Positions 1 through 6,726 of a DNA stretch of 18,993 nucleotides are shown here, piece after piece (the stretch's first letter is position 1; the number at the start of each line of letters is the position of its first letter). The translations under genes were made by a program, and so were the position numbers. The stretch is taken from the NCBI GenBank assembly GCA_030594925.1, contig JAUVEG010000004.1, forward strand, positions 1-18,993, in the 5' to 3' direction. This stretch comes from Gammaproteobacteria bacterium (GTDB lineage: Bacteria > Pseudomonadota > Gammaproteobacteria > Chromatiales > Chromatiaceae). The notes beneath the pieces are model-generated. The model searched no databases, was not told where the DNA came from, and saw only the letters and a program-made list of their open reading frames with translations.

Positions 1-1
1 C

Positions 2-799
2 AATGCAACTGGAGAGATGGTGCCGATGCGCACCCTTCTGAAGGCCGAGCCTCTGCTGGGTCCTGACATGATCAACCGCTACAACATCTATCGCTCCATC
101 ACCATCAACGGCAGTGCGGCCTCGGGTTACAGCTCCGGTGACGCGATTGCGGCGATGGCGAGAGTAGCCAAAGAGAAGTTGCCGGCCGGTTACACCTTTG
201 AGTGGACGGGACAGGCCTACCAGGAGCTCCTCGCCGGCGACTCATCCTCGATTATTCTGGGTCTGGCGCTGCTGTTCGTATTTCTGTTCCTGGTGGCGCA
301 GTATGAGAGCTGGTCGATTCCCATCTCGGTGATGCTGGCGGTGCCTATAGCGATCTTCGGCGCAGTCCTCGCCCAAACACTGGCGGGACTCATCAACGAT
401 GTCTACATGCAGATCGGCATCGTACTGCTGGTTGGACTTGCATCCAAGAACGCCATCCTCATCGTCGAGTTCGCCAAGCAGCTCAGGGAGGAGGGCAACA
501 GCATCGCCGACTCTGCCTTCAATGCCGCGCGGCTGCGTTTTCGTGCGGTATTGATGACCGCATTCTCCTTCATCCTCGGCGTCATCCCGCTGGCAGTCGC
601 CGTCGGTGCAGGCGCTGCAAGCCGCCGCTCACTGGGGACAGCCGTACTGGGGGGGATGGTCGCTGCAGCGATTCTCGGAACCCTGCTGGTGCCGGCATTC
701 TACGCCTTCGTGCAGGGAATGCGTGAGCGCATCAAGGGTGAGCCGGTTGCCTCTACTCCTGTGACGACTCTAGGGATGGAGGAGGCAGAACAAAGTTAA
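2..799 (+). CDS. RND-family efflux transporter (HAE1/AcrB-like), C-terminal part
   Basis: This is the 3' end of an inner-membrane RND multidrug exporter gene; the reading frame is open to the left edge, so the true start lies outside the window. RND pumps use the proton gradient to drive efflux through a periplasmic adaptor and an outer-membrane channel. The 265 visible residues begin in the last periplasmic subdomain and then cover the final membrane helices. The helix containing LASKNAILIVEFA, followed by LRFRAVLMTAFSFILGVIPL, is the conserved TM11-TM12 region of AcrB-like pumps. A last helix (about GMVAAAILGTLLVPAFY) and a short charged tail end the protein. No terminator is obvious; a palindromic repeat follows 44 bp later. 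The substrate cannot be told from this part. Confidence 0.93.
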   Translation, partial: NATGEMVPMRTLLKAEPLLGPDMINRYNIYRSITINGSAASGYSSGDAIAAMARVAKEKLPAGYTFEWTGQAYQELLAGDSSSIILGLALLFVFLFLVAQYESWSIPISVMLAVPIAIFGAVLAQTLAGLINDVYMQIGIVLLVGLASKNAILIVEFAKQLREEGNSIADSAFNAARLRFRAVLMTAFSFILGVIPLAVAVGAGAASRRSLGTAVLGGMVAAAILGTLLVPAFYAFVQGMRERIKGEPVASTPVTTLGMEEAEQS

Positions 800-843
800 G
801 AATACTGAAATCAATCCGGTTAAATGTGCACAAGGGAGAGCCT

Positions 844-962
844 CTTGCAAAACTCTCAAATACGTCATTCCGGTGCAGGCCGGAATCCATAAAATCAACC
901 ACTTGTAGATTAAGACAAATGGATTCCGGCTAAAAGCATGCCGGAATGACGGGTTTTGCAAG
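844..962. repeat. MITE-like palindromic element with terminal inverted repeats
   Basis: A 119-bp element whose ends are perfect 10-bp inverted repeats (CTTGCAAAAC at 844-853, GTTTTGCAAG at 953-962). Inside them the arms carry further complementary blocks: CGTCATTCCGG near 863 against CCGGAATGACG near 941, and CCGGAATCCAT at 880-890 against ATGGATTCCGG at 919-929. The word GCCTC lies on both sides (840-844 and 964-968), which could be a target-site duplication, though it overlaps the left tip by one base. It has no coding capacity. It looks like a small non-autonomous mobile or REP-type element placed between the RND gene and the tRNA. Confidence 0.75.
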
Positions 963-983
963 TGCCTCGAGGGAACAATGTGC

Positions 984-1012
984 TTGTAACCATCTCAAAG
1001 AGTGGTTACAAT
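984..1012 (+). promoter_or_regulatory. Sigma-70-type promoter of the tRNA-Val gene
   Basis: TTGTAA at 984-989 and TACAAT at 1007-1012 are separated by exactly 17 bp, a good match to the sigma-70 consensus. The bases right after the -10 box (GCGCGCTGC) are GC-rich, a discriminator typical of stable-RNA promoters under stringent control. The tRNA begins 15 bp after the -10 box, so the 5' leader would be short. Confidence 0.7.
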
Positions 1013-1026
1013 GCGCGCTGCTTTAC

Positions 1027-1103
1027 AGGCGCGTAGCTCAGTTGGTTAGAGCACCACCTTGACATGGTGGGGGTCGGTGGTTCGAATCCACTCGCGCCTA
1101 CCA
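1027..1103 (+). tRNA. tRNA-Val (anticodon GAC)
   Basis: A 77-nt cloverleaf with encoded CCA. The acceptor stem pairs AGGCGCG (1027-1033) with CGCGCCT (1093-1099), followed by discriminator A1100 and CCA 1101-1103. The D arm begins TAGCTCAGTTGGTTAGAGC. The anticodon arm is CCACC-TTGACAT-GGTGG, giving anticodon GAC, which reads valine codons GUC/GUU. The T arm has the standard GGTTCGAATCC. The body is nearly identical to enterobacterial tRNA-Val(GAC), which supports a gammaproteobacterial host. It stands alone, with its own promoter and terminator. Confidence 0.97.
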
Positions 1104-1111
1104 ACAAAAAT

Positions 1112-1147
1112 GCCGGTAACTCATTGAGTTACCGGCCTTTATTATTT
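1112..1147 (+). terminator. Rho-independent terminator after tRNA-Val
   Basis: A perfect 11-bp stem (GCCGGTAACTC at 1112-1122, GAGTTACCGGC at 1126-1136) with a 3-nt loop is followed by CTTTTATTATTT. An A-tract (1106-1110) precedes the stem, so the same hairpin could also stop transcription arriving on the minus strand from the gene ending at 1282. Confidence 0.88.
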
Positions 1148-1281
1148 GTGGGGCAGGGTGGTAAAAATACCTGTGACATCATCGTATAACCGTTTTGAAA
1201 CAGATACCCACAAAAATCCCGACTGGCTGGGCTTGTGTATCTTTAATCAGGTGTGGTTCTTACCACTTGCTGGCCCATCGT

Positions 1282-1881
1282 TCAGTAGGTCATGCTCTTA
1301 TCCAGTTTAAATACCCATCCGGCCTCGCCGGCGGTGAGTTTGTACTGCAGTTGACGCGTCCCGCCAGTGGGAGCGGCATTGATGTCACCTTCAAGATAGA
1401 TGGGAAAACGTCTCACCAGAGTGTTCTCAACAAGCCCGAATTCATCATGCCCCATATACCCCTTGGCGTTATCCGGATTCTCCTCCAGCGGTGGCAGATA
1501 GATTTCAGTGAGTGATTTCTTATTGTTGGCGCTGTAGGCGATCAATTGACCATAACTGCCGCTGCCTGCAGAGGTGACATAGATATAAATCTCCGGTGAA
1601 CCATCTCCATTCGCATCCCCCACATCCGCGCTCGTCAGCGTACCGTCGATTTCGCGTTTAATGACCGAATTGTCGACTTCCAGTCCGGAAGGCGTGATCT
1701 CCAGTTGATTGAGTGAACCTTCATTAGTAGAGGTGACATGAAAAGTAATGCCATGCAGTTTAAATACCTGATCAAATCCTTTTGCCGAATTATCTGCGCT
1801 GGCAGTTAATGGAGAGAGCGCAACGGCCACTCCCAAAAGTAAGGCTTTCAGCCGTGCAATGTTGTCCAATTGATTTCGCAT
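1282..1881 (-). CDS. Secreted PliI-like lysozyme inhibitor (probable)
   Basis: A 199-residue exported protein. Residues 1-29 are a signal peptide (MRNQLDN-IARLK, hydrophobic stretch LLLGVAVALSPL, cleavage after ASA). The mature part reads as a small beta-rich domain: FDQVFKLHGITFHVTS, then DANGDGSPEIYIYVTS (89-104), then SGSY at 107-110 and GYMGHDEF at 141-148. The SGxY motif is the lysozyme-blocking signature known from PliI, MliC and PliG inhibitors, and the overall pattern resembles periplasmic inhibitors of invertebrate (i-type) lysozyme. The family call is from memory of these proteins and not from a search. The D-x-N-x-D-G stretch could bind calcium. The gene is monocistronic, divergent from the gene at 2109. 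Such an inhibitor would protect peptidoglycan against an animal host's or grazer's lysozyme. Confidence 0.68.
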   Translation of the reverse strand: MRNQLDNIARLKALLLGVAVALSPLTASADNSAKGFDQVFKLHGITFHVTSTNEGSLNQLEITPSGLEVDNSVIKREIDGTLTSADVGDANGDGSPEIYIYVTSAGSGSYGQLIAYSANNKKSLTEIYLPPLEENPDNAKGYMGHDEFGLVENTLVRRFPIYLEGDINAAPTGGTRQLQYKLTAGEAGWVFKLDKSMTY

Positions 1882-1889
1882 AGTGGATG

Positions 1890-1896
1890 CTCCTTT
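1890..1896 (-). promoter_or_regulatory. Ribosome binding site that sets the PliI-like start
   Basis: On the minus strand AAAGGAG lies 8 nt before the ATG at 1881. The frame is open 14 codons further up to an ATG at 1923, but that one has no Shine-Dalgarno sequence and would put a polar extension in front of the signal peptide, so the 1881 start is preferred. Confidence 0.7.
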
Positions 1897-2108
1897 GTTG
1901 ATGGTATGTAATGTACATCGCACATGATAACACTCCCCGGTTTTGAAATATTACCTTGATGAAGCACTGGTGAAAAACACGAGAATCACCAAATAGATGT
2001 GCAATCCCGTTTCAGCCGGTTTTCTTAATCGGCGCGCGGAATGGAGAAACCGTAACTGCTTCTGTGGTAAAATCACCGGCTATTTTGAATTAGCTGAAGA
2101 GTTTGTGG

Positions 2109-4019
2109 ATGGAAAATCTCCTTGAAATTCGTGATGGTTGCACCACTTCGGAGCAATTTCTTAAAAGCCTCTCATTTTCCCGTTATCTTGCGATCTACAA
2201 GCAGGAGTTCATCGATGATCTGGACCACAGGTCCGAGCATCGGCCTGAAGCCCGGCATAAAGTCGATTTTATCAAAGAGATCTGCGCGCGGCATTTTCTG
2301 GAGATCCTTGACAGTGACGGTTTTGACTCTCATCACGACCTGGAGCAGGCAAAGCATCATGTGCGTTTTATCGATGGCGCCTTTCATCACTTCCGTCGCA
2401 AATCCTACTCGCGCCTGATCCGTCTGCAAAACGAGGTAGTCAGCACCGGCGCCGAAACGCCTGAAACGGTCAAGGATAAAGTCACCGGCAAGGCGATGAG
2501 TCTGACTGAGCTGATTATCGACACCCGCAGAATGTTGATGAAAAAGGTTGGGCTGGAGCATGGTGTGCGCCGTTCACAAGGGTTGGATGTCACCCCGAAT
2601 GTGACTGCGGGAGAGATCTCCGGGCACTACTTCAGGCTTCCTTCGGATTATGTGCCACTGTCGCATGTTCCTGTCACCATTGCGGCGGATATTCGCACCG
2701 GCGTGGATTATTCGACACCCTCGAACAAGCGCGCGCTGCCATTTTATGAGCTCGATCATAATCCATTGCATCTGCAGGCTTTCGAACCGGATGATTGGGT
2801 CTCGGTTCCGCTCCAGGTAGGCGCCTATCTGATTATTGCCTATATCCACAAATCCCGTGGATGCATCGAGATGGAGCCGGGCCTGCTGAACCTGTTTCCC
2901 TTTGCCAGGGTTGCTGATATCAGGAATAGACGCGCAGCGGATGGCATCTTCATCTTTGGCGATCCCGCTGCCGACCTTGATGATCTTGGCTATTACTGGG
3001 ATGATAAAAATCAGGTGCTGGTAGGTGTGGTGCCGAACAGGGATGAACTGAAATATTTTGGATATGCCAAAAAGCCCGTATTGACCCTGCATAATGTGCT
3101 CGCGATCCGCAATGGAGAGATTCCGCTGCATTGCGGTTGCACCCGCTATATCGTGAAATTCGATGAGCAGAGCGATGAACCCTATATAACCGAGATGCTG
3201 ATCAAGGCCGATGATATGGGCCGCATTCACCTGCAGAAGGGTGACGATCACGTTATGCGCCCCTTCTTTTATGGCACCGAAACCGGTGCATTTGCCTGTC
3301 TGGATGGCTTCAGCGACGAGGCGAAAATGCAGATGGAGGGTCGTGAGATCGGCTACAACAAGGATACCGGATCCAACGCCCGCCAAATTGTTCCTGTCAC
3401 GGATTGTGAAGAGGTGACGAACGGCGATTCACTGGATGTGCTGCTCTATATGAATAATTTCACCCTGGTAGAGCCTGGCGAGAGCACCATCGATACCAAT
3501 ATGTCGGTGGAGGATGCGATCGAGCATCTGCGACTGGGTGAGCGGGTTGCTGCCGGCAGCACCCATACGGGCCGCGGCTCCAAGGAGAGCAGCTACTGGG
3601 CCAATCCATTCCCGCTGCTCAAAGAGGCTGACGATTCCATTCTGCACCCGAAACTCTATGAGCAGTTCGTCAGAAATGAGAAGGAGTTCATCAATGTCGT
3701 CAGAAAGCTGGTCGAGCAGGATGAGATGCAGATCGGTGTGGCCTATAGCCAGCTGATGGCCGGTGTCTACAAGGACAACAGCGATGAGGATATCCTGCGC
3801 TGCGGTTACAAGGATCGTGATGACGTGGAGATGAATGCTCCGGTGCATCTGGCCGAAGGACTCATCGATCTGATCAAGAGCACTGCGCTGCGCAAGCGCG
3901 ACAGCAGTGCGGATAGAGACGAAGTTAGCATCACCATTGCACTGGTTGGCGACAGCCGCACCGGAAAATCAGAAACTGCAGAAAAAATGGAAGGGACCCT
4001 GAGTTTGAATTTGATTTAG
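2109..4019 (+). CDS. Large unrecognised protein ending just after a P-loop; probably 3'-truncated
   Basis: A 636-residue soluble protein with no signal peptide or membrane segment. I do not recognise the family with confidence. The start is taken at the ATG 2109, 7 nt after GAAGAG; a TTG two codons earlier is in frame but less likely. Residues 1-130 are helical and charged; the middle (about 160-480) is mixed alpha/beta and rich in D, G and Y. The striking feature is the end: a strand ITIALV runs into GDSRTGKS (residues 614-621), a textbook Walker A motif, and the protein stops 15 residues later. A nucleotide-binding fold needs well over 100 residues after this point (Walker B, sensor), so the gene has probably lost its 3' part. 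The stop overlaps by 4 bp the stop of the convergent phosphatase gene, a likely deletion junction. The P-loop following a long N-terminal part recalls HPr kinase/PEPCK-type folds, but this is speculation. Confidence 0.6.
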   Translation: MENLLEIRDGCTTSEQFLKSLSFSRYLAIYKQEFIDDLDHRSEHRPEARHKVDFIKEICARHFLEILDSDGFDSHHDLEQAKHHVRFIDGAFHHFRRKSYSRLIRLQNEVVSTGAETPETVKDKVTGKAMSLTELIIDTRRMLMKKVGLEHGVRRSQGLDVTPNVTAGEISGHYFRLPSDYVPLSHVPVTIAADIRTGVDYSTPSNKRALPFYELDHNPLHLQAFEPDDWVSVPLQVGAYLIIAYIHKSRGCIEMEPGLLNLFPFARVADIRNRRAADGIFIFGDPAADLDDLGYYWDDKNQVLVGVVPNRDELKYFGYAKKPVLTLHNVLAIRNGEIPLHCGCTRYIVKFDEQSDEPYITEMLIKADDMGRIHLQKGDDHVMRPFFYGTETGAFACLDGFSDEAKMQMEGREIGYNKDTGSNARQIVPVTDCEEVTNGDSLDVLLYMNNFTLVEPGESTIDTNMSVEDAIEHLRLGERVAAGSTHTGRGSKESSYWANPFPLLKEADDSILHPKLYEQFVRNEKEFINVVRKLVEQDEMQIGVAYSQLMAGVYKDNSDEDILRCGYKDRDDVEMNAPVHLAEGLIDLIKSTALRKRDSSADRDEVSITIALVGDSRTGKSETAEKMEGTLSLNLI

Positions 4020-4618
4020 TCGCTCAACCGCCCATTCAACAACACAACCTGACTGCGCCCATCATCGATGCGCACTCTGCTAATGTTGCCATTGGTGACA
4101 TCAAAGCGATACATGCAGGCGGCATCTGCGCCAATCGCATGGGTCAGGGCTGCGCGGATGACACCCGCATGCGCCACCACCAGAAGGTGTTTGCCGGCAT
4201 GGTGGTCCCTGATTGAATCGAAAACAGCACTGATGCGCTGAAAAAAGCTGCTCACCGGTTCTGCATCCTGCGGCGTGCAGTTGATGGGGTCGGCATAGAA
4301 CGCGGTAAACTCCTCGCCGCGCTCCATCTTCAAATCATCCTTTGTTTTTCCCTCCCAGGCGCCGAAGCCGATCTCTTTGAGCTGCTCATTGATGATCACC
4401 GGAATGGCGTGACGCTCTCCGAGGGTCTCAGCAAACAGCGCGCAGCGAATCAGCGGCGACGAGAGAATCATATCCCATGGTGCAGCACCACCTACACCGC
4501 GCCACATCTGCTGCCACCCCTTGTCGGTGAGAGGGTCGTCAATCGAGTGTCCGCGATAGCGGCTGCCGCCTTCGGGCTCACCATGGCGGATAAAATCAAT
4601 GACGGTGGTCTCTGACAT
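4016..4618 (-). CDS. Histidine phosphatase family protein
   Basis: A 200-residue cytosolic phosphomonoesterase of the phosphoglycerate mutase-like (histidine phosphatase) superfamily. The phosphate-accepting histidine is in FIRHGE (R11, H12, G13). Other active-site elements are SSPLIRC (R58), KEIGFGAWEG (E82) and the second histidine in VVAHAGVIRA (H150). Length and the LKEIGFGAWEG pattern resemble alpha-ribazole phosphatase (CobC) and related broad-specificity phosphatases, but no cobalamin genes are visible, so the substrate is left open. The ATG at 4618 has no strong Shine-Dalgarno sequence. It lies downstream of nfo on the same strand, separated by a 97-bp gap filled by a palindromic repeat, so co-transcription is uncertain. 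Confidence 0.88.
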   Translation of the reverse strand: MSETTVIDFIRHGEPEGGSRYRGHSIDDPLTDKGWQQMWRGVGGAAPWDMILSSPLIRCALFAETLGERHAIPVIINEQLKEIGFGAWEGKTKDDLKMERGEEFTAFYADPINCTPQDAEPVSSFFQRISAVFDSIRDHHAGKHLLVVAHAGVIRAALTHAIGADAACMYRFDVTNGNISRVRIDDGRSQVVLLNGRLSD

Positions 4619-4640
4619 AAATGGTTATTGCTCAATCAAC

Positions 4641-4709
4641 ATATAGGATGTGCAGAGCGTAGCGAGGCGCATCAATTACGCTCGATGCGTTCGTCAGCAC
4701 ATCCTATAT
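4641..4709. repeat. REP-like palindromic repeat between nfo and the phosphatase gene
   Basis: A 69-bp element bounded by perfect 13-bp inverted repeats (ATATAGGATGTGC at 4641-4653, GCACATCCTATAT at 4697-4709). The interior is also palindromic, with CGCATC/GATGCG arms around CAATTACGCTC. It does not end in a T-tract on either strand, so it is not a standard terminator. It reads as one unit of a dispersed intergenic repeat. Confidence 0.72.
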
Positions 4710-4715
4710 CAGTTG

Positions 4716-5561
4716 CTACTGCTCGATCAACTCATAGAGCTGCTGGATCTCGACATCCCAGATGGAGCTGTCGACGGTCTCCAGCACCATTGGGATCTCA
4801 TCGAAACGCGGATCGTTCATGATATAGCGAAACGCCTCCCAGCCGATCTTGCCGATACCGAGGCTCTCATGACGGTCAACGCGCGCACCCAGGTCAGGTT
4901 TACTGTCATTCAGATGCATGCCGCAAAGATAGTTAAAACCGACAACCTTCTCAAATTCTGCAAATGTCTGTTCGCAGGCTTCGGTGGTGCGCAGGTCATA
5001 TCCAGCTGTGAAGATATGGCAGGTATCGATACAGACTCCGACGCGGCTCTTATCATCGATTAGATCGATAATCGCAGCAAGTTGTTCAAAGCGGTGGCCA
5101 AGATTGGTCCCCTGTCCGGCTGTCGTTTCGATAACGGCAGCCACATCAGATGTCTGCTGCAGTGCCAGGTTGATGGATTCGGCGACGCGGGCAATGCTGT
5201 CAGCTTCAGAGATCTGCTTGAGTGTGCTGCCAGGGTGAAAGTTCAGCAGTTTGAGTCCCAGTTGCTCACAGCGCCGCATCTCATCGATAAAGGCACCCCG
5301 TGACTTCTCGAGTTTCTCCTGCTCAGGGTGACCAAGATTGATCAGGTAGCTGTCATGCGGCAGCACATGCCCGGGCGCAATGCCAGCCTCATCAAGGTTG
5401 TCTTTGAAGGCAGTGATGCTCTCTTCTGAAAGCGGCTTTGCCTTCCATTGCCGCTGATTCTTGGTAAACAGCGCAAAGGCTTTTGCACCAATCTTATGTG
5501 CATTCAAAGGCGCATTTTCAACGCCGCCCTGGGCGCTGACGTGGGCTCCAATATATTTCAT
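4716..5561 (-). CDS. nfo: Endonuclease IV (AP endonuclease)
   Basis: A 281-residue TIM-barrel enzyme of base excision repair that cuts the DNA backbone 5' to abasic sites and removes blocked 3' ends. All nine metal ligands of the E. coli enzyme are present at the same residue numbers: H69, H109, E145, D179, H182, H216, D229, H231 and E261, forming the trinuclear zinc site. Signature stretches are [15 protein letters not shown] (175-189) and [18 protein letters not shown] (215-232). Length is usual (E. coli 285). The ATG at 5561 is well placed, with the conserved N-terminus [10 protein letters not shown]; a weak GAG lies upstream. It faces a 540-bp intergenic stretch. Confidence 0.97.
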   Translation of the reverse strand: MKYIGAHVSAQGGVENAPLNAHKIGAKAFALFTKNQRQWKAKPLSEESITAFKDNLDEAGIAPGHVLPHDSYLINLGHPEQEKLEKSRGAFIDEMRRCEQLGLKLLNFHPGSTLKQISEADSIARVAESINLALQQTSDVAAVIETTAGQGTNLGHRFEQLAAIIDLIDDKSRVGVCIDTCHIFTAGYDLRTTEACEQTFAEFEKVVGFNYLCGMHLNDSKPDLGARVDRHESLGIGKIGWEAFRYIMNDPRFDEIPMVLETVDSSIWDVEIQQLYELIEQ

Positions 5562-5874
5562 CGGGTTCTCATATGTTTCGGGTGGTGAACATCCAGCAAC
5601 AACACGGATATGGCAATAAAAACAGTTATTTCTATCAGCAAAACGTATATATTCGACTATGGCGACAGTCCAGATTTCAAGCAGATAGATGTGCCCCGAA
5701 TACTCTATTCAAAAGGTACATCCATAATTCCTTGATTGAAACGCTCTGTTTTGCCAGCTGGAACTATTTTACCACGGGCCGTGGCCGATGCCGAAAAAGG
5801 CAAGTCTTCGACCGGAGTTGCTCTTTCCGACACACGCCAGCGTGCTTGCGCCTGTAAATCCAGTGGATTAGATA
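5562..5874. other. Intergenic stretch upstream of nfo without a convincing gene
   Basis: About 310 bp, AT-richer than the flanks. It must hold the nfo promoter on the minus strand, which I cannot place. A 41-codon frame at 5610-5735 ([15 protein letters not shown]...) and a 94-codon frame at 5573-5857 are open on the plus strand, but neither has a Shine-Dalgarno sequence or recognisable protein features. Together with the HipA-like stub that follows, this is probably decayed toxin-antitoxin sequence. Confidence 0.4.
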
Positions 5875-5943
5875 ATGACTTCTAACGCTGAATGCTACGT
5901 TTACATCACCCTGCCTGGTGAAATCCCGATACTGTCAGTCTGA
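5875..5943 (+). pseudogene. HipA-like toxin, N-terminal remnant
   Basis: The frame ATG-ACT-TCT... encodes 22 residues (MTSNAECYVYITLPGEIPIL...) and then stops. The pattern xAxVYIxLPG right after the start is how many HipA-family kinases begin. No HipA kinase domain follows in any frame before the AbiE operon. It is read as the stub left after most of a hipA gene was lost; the short length makes this tentative. Confidence 0.4.
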
Positions 5944-5994
5944 AACAGGCTGTTGCGGACAGGCAGGACACTCAAAGGTATTGTGGAAGTTGAT

Positions 5995-6019
5995 GAGTGA
6001 GTTACAGGGAGTGAGTTAC
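5995..6019 (+). repeat. Two 11-bp direct repeats upstream of the AbiE-type promoter
   Basis: GAGTGAGTTAC occurs at 5995-6005 and again at 6009-6019, a 14-bp period. They lie just before the promoter of the AbiE-type operon. They could be a protein-binding site or a chance duplication. Confidence 0.45.
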
Positions 6020-6036
6020 TGGCTCTCCTTGAGAAC

Positions 6037-6064
6037 TCGACACAGCTGTAAATTATGCTATAGT
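6037..6064 (+). promoter_or_regulatory. Promoter of the AbiE-type operon
   Basis: TCGACA (6037-6042) and TATAGT (6059-6064) are separated by 16 bp, five of six and five of six matches to the sigma-70 boxes. Transcription would begin near 6071, inside the operator palindrome that starts directly after the -10 box. Confidence 0.6.
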
Positions 6065-6098
6065 TTTGAAAGAAATAAACATATAGATTTCTTTCAAA
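6065..6098. promoter_or_regulatory. Operator palindrome for antitoxin autorepression
   Basis: A perfect inverted repeat: TTTGAAAGAAAT (6065-6076) and ATTTCTTTCAAA (6087-6098), 12-bp arms with a 10-bp spacer. It covers the predicted transcription start and ends 4 bp before the antitoxin ATG. AbiEi antitoxins are known to bind inverted repeats in their own promoter and repress it. There is no Shine-Dalgarno sequence in the leader, so the palindrome may also form a hairpin in the mRNA that limits translation. Confidence 0.72.
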
Positions 6099-6102
6099 TA
6101 TC

Positions 6103-6726
6103 ATGGGAAAACACAGCGACAGCACCGATAGCAAAGTTCTAAGGCGGATCCGGGGTCATGCGCGGGGCTGGGTTTTTACGCCTGACAGTTTCAAGGATCT
6201 TGGTACACGCGGTTCAATTGATCTCGCGCTGATGCGCTATCGCGACAATGGCACAATTCGACAACTTGCCCGGGGTTTGTACGACTTTCCGAAGAACGAC
6301 GAACAACTGGGGACTTTGCAGCCATCCACAGATGACATTGCCAGAGCAGTGGCGGGCCGTGACGCCACCCGGCTGCAGCCTTCCGGCGCCTATGCGGCCA
6401 ATCTGCTCGGTCTTTCCACCCAAGTGCCCATGAAGGTAGTTTATCTGACCGATGGGCGCGCTCGCACGATTCAGGTTGGCAATCGCCAGATTGTCCTCAA
6501 GCACACCACGCCGCGCAACATGGCCACTGCCGGAAAAACCAGTGGCCTCGTGATCCAGGCTTTGCGACATCTGGGTCAAAAGAGCGTTGACGAGCAGGTC
6601 ATCGCGCAACTTGACCGCCGCCTTGATGATGAGGCGCGTCGGCAACTGATAAAGGATATTCGCTACACCCCCGCCTGGATCGCGGACATCTTTCACAGGT
6701 TGGCTGATAAAGAGGATGAGTTATGA
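6103..6726 (+). CDS. AbiEi-like antitoxin (DUF6088 family), type IV toxin-antitoxin
   Basis: A 207-residue cytosolic protein. The N-terminal 65 residues form a winged-helix domain ([19 protein letters not shown] ... [11 protein letters not shown]), and the GLYDFP/GxY-xP element is characteristic of AbiEi/DUF6088 proteins. The remainder (about 85-207, with [15 protein letters not shown] and [12 protein letters not shown]) is the family's C-terminal domain. In type IV systems the antitoxin does not bind the toxin but counters its effect, and it represses its own operon. The gene overlaps the toxin start by 4 bp (ATGA at 6723), so translation is coupled. The ATG at 6103 lacks a Shine-Dalgarno sequence but directly follows the operator. 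Confidence in the family is high from sequence pattern and partner. Confidence 0.86.
   Translation: MGKHSDSTDSKVLRRIRGHARGWVFTPDSFKDLGTRGSIDLALMRYRDNGTIRQLARGLYDFPKNDEQLGTLQPSTDDIARAVAGRDATRLQPSGAYAANLLGLSTQVPMKVVYLTDGRARTIQVGNRQIVLKHTTPRNMATAGKTSGLVIQALRHLGQKSVDEQVIAQLDRRLDDEARRQLIKDIRYTPAWIADIFHRLADKEDEL

Noticed and set aside
1195..1515. 106-codon open frame on the plus strand
   Set aside because: It overlaps the PliI-like gene on the opposite strand, has no Shine-Dalgarno sequence and no protein-like pattern; it is a shadow.
4641..4709. Rho-independent terminator of nfo
   Set aside because: The stem is not followed by a T-tract on either strand, and the outer ends are AT-rich; it fits a dispersed repeat better.
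5610..5735. 41-codon frame [15 protein letters not shown]...
   Set aside because: The first residues faintly recall ribbon-helix-helix antitoxins, but it is too short and has no ribosome binding site; mentioned only as possible debris.
5573..5857. 94-codon open frame on the plus strand upstream of the HipA-like stub
   Set aside because: Composition is unlike a protein (many C, R, F, no pattern), its start lies close to the nfo start on the other strand, and no ribosome binding site is seen.
5918..6142. 74-codon frame running into the AbiE promoter region
   Set aside because: It crosses the promoter, operator and antitoxin start and has no recognisable features.
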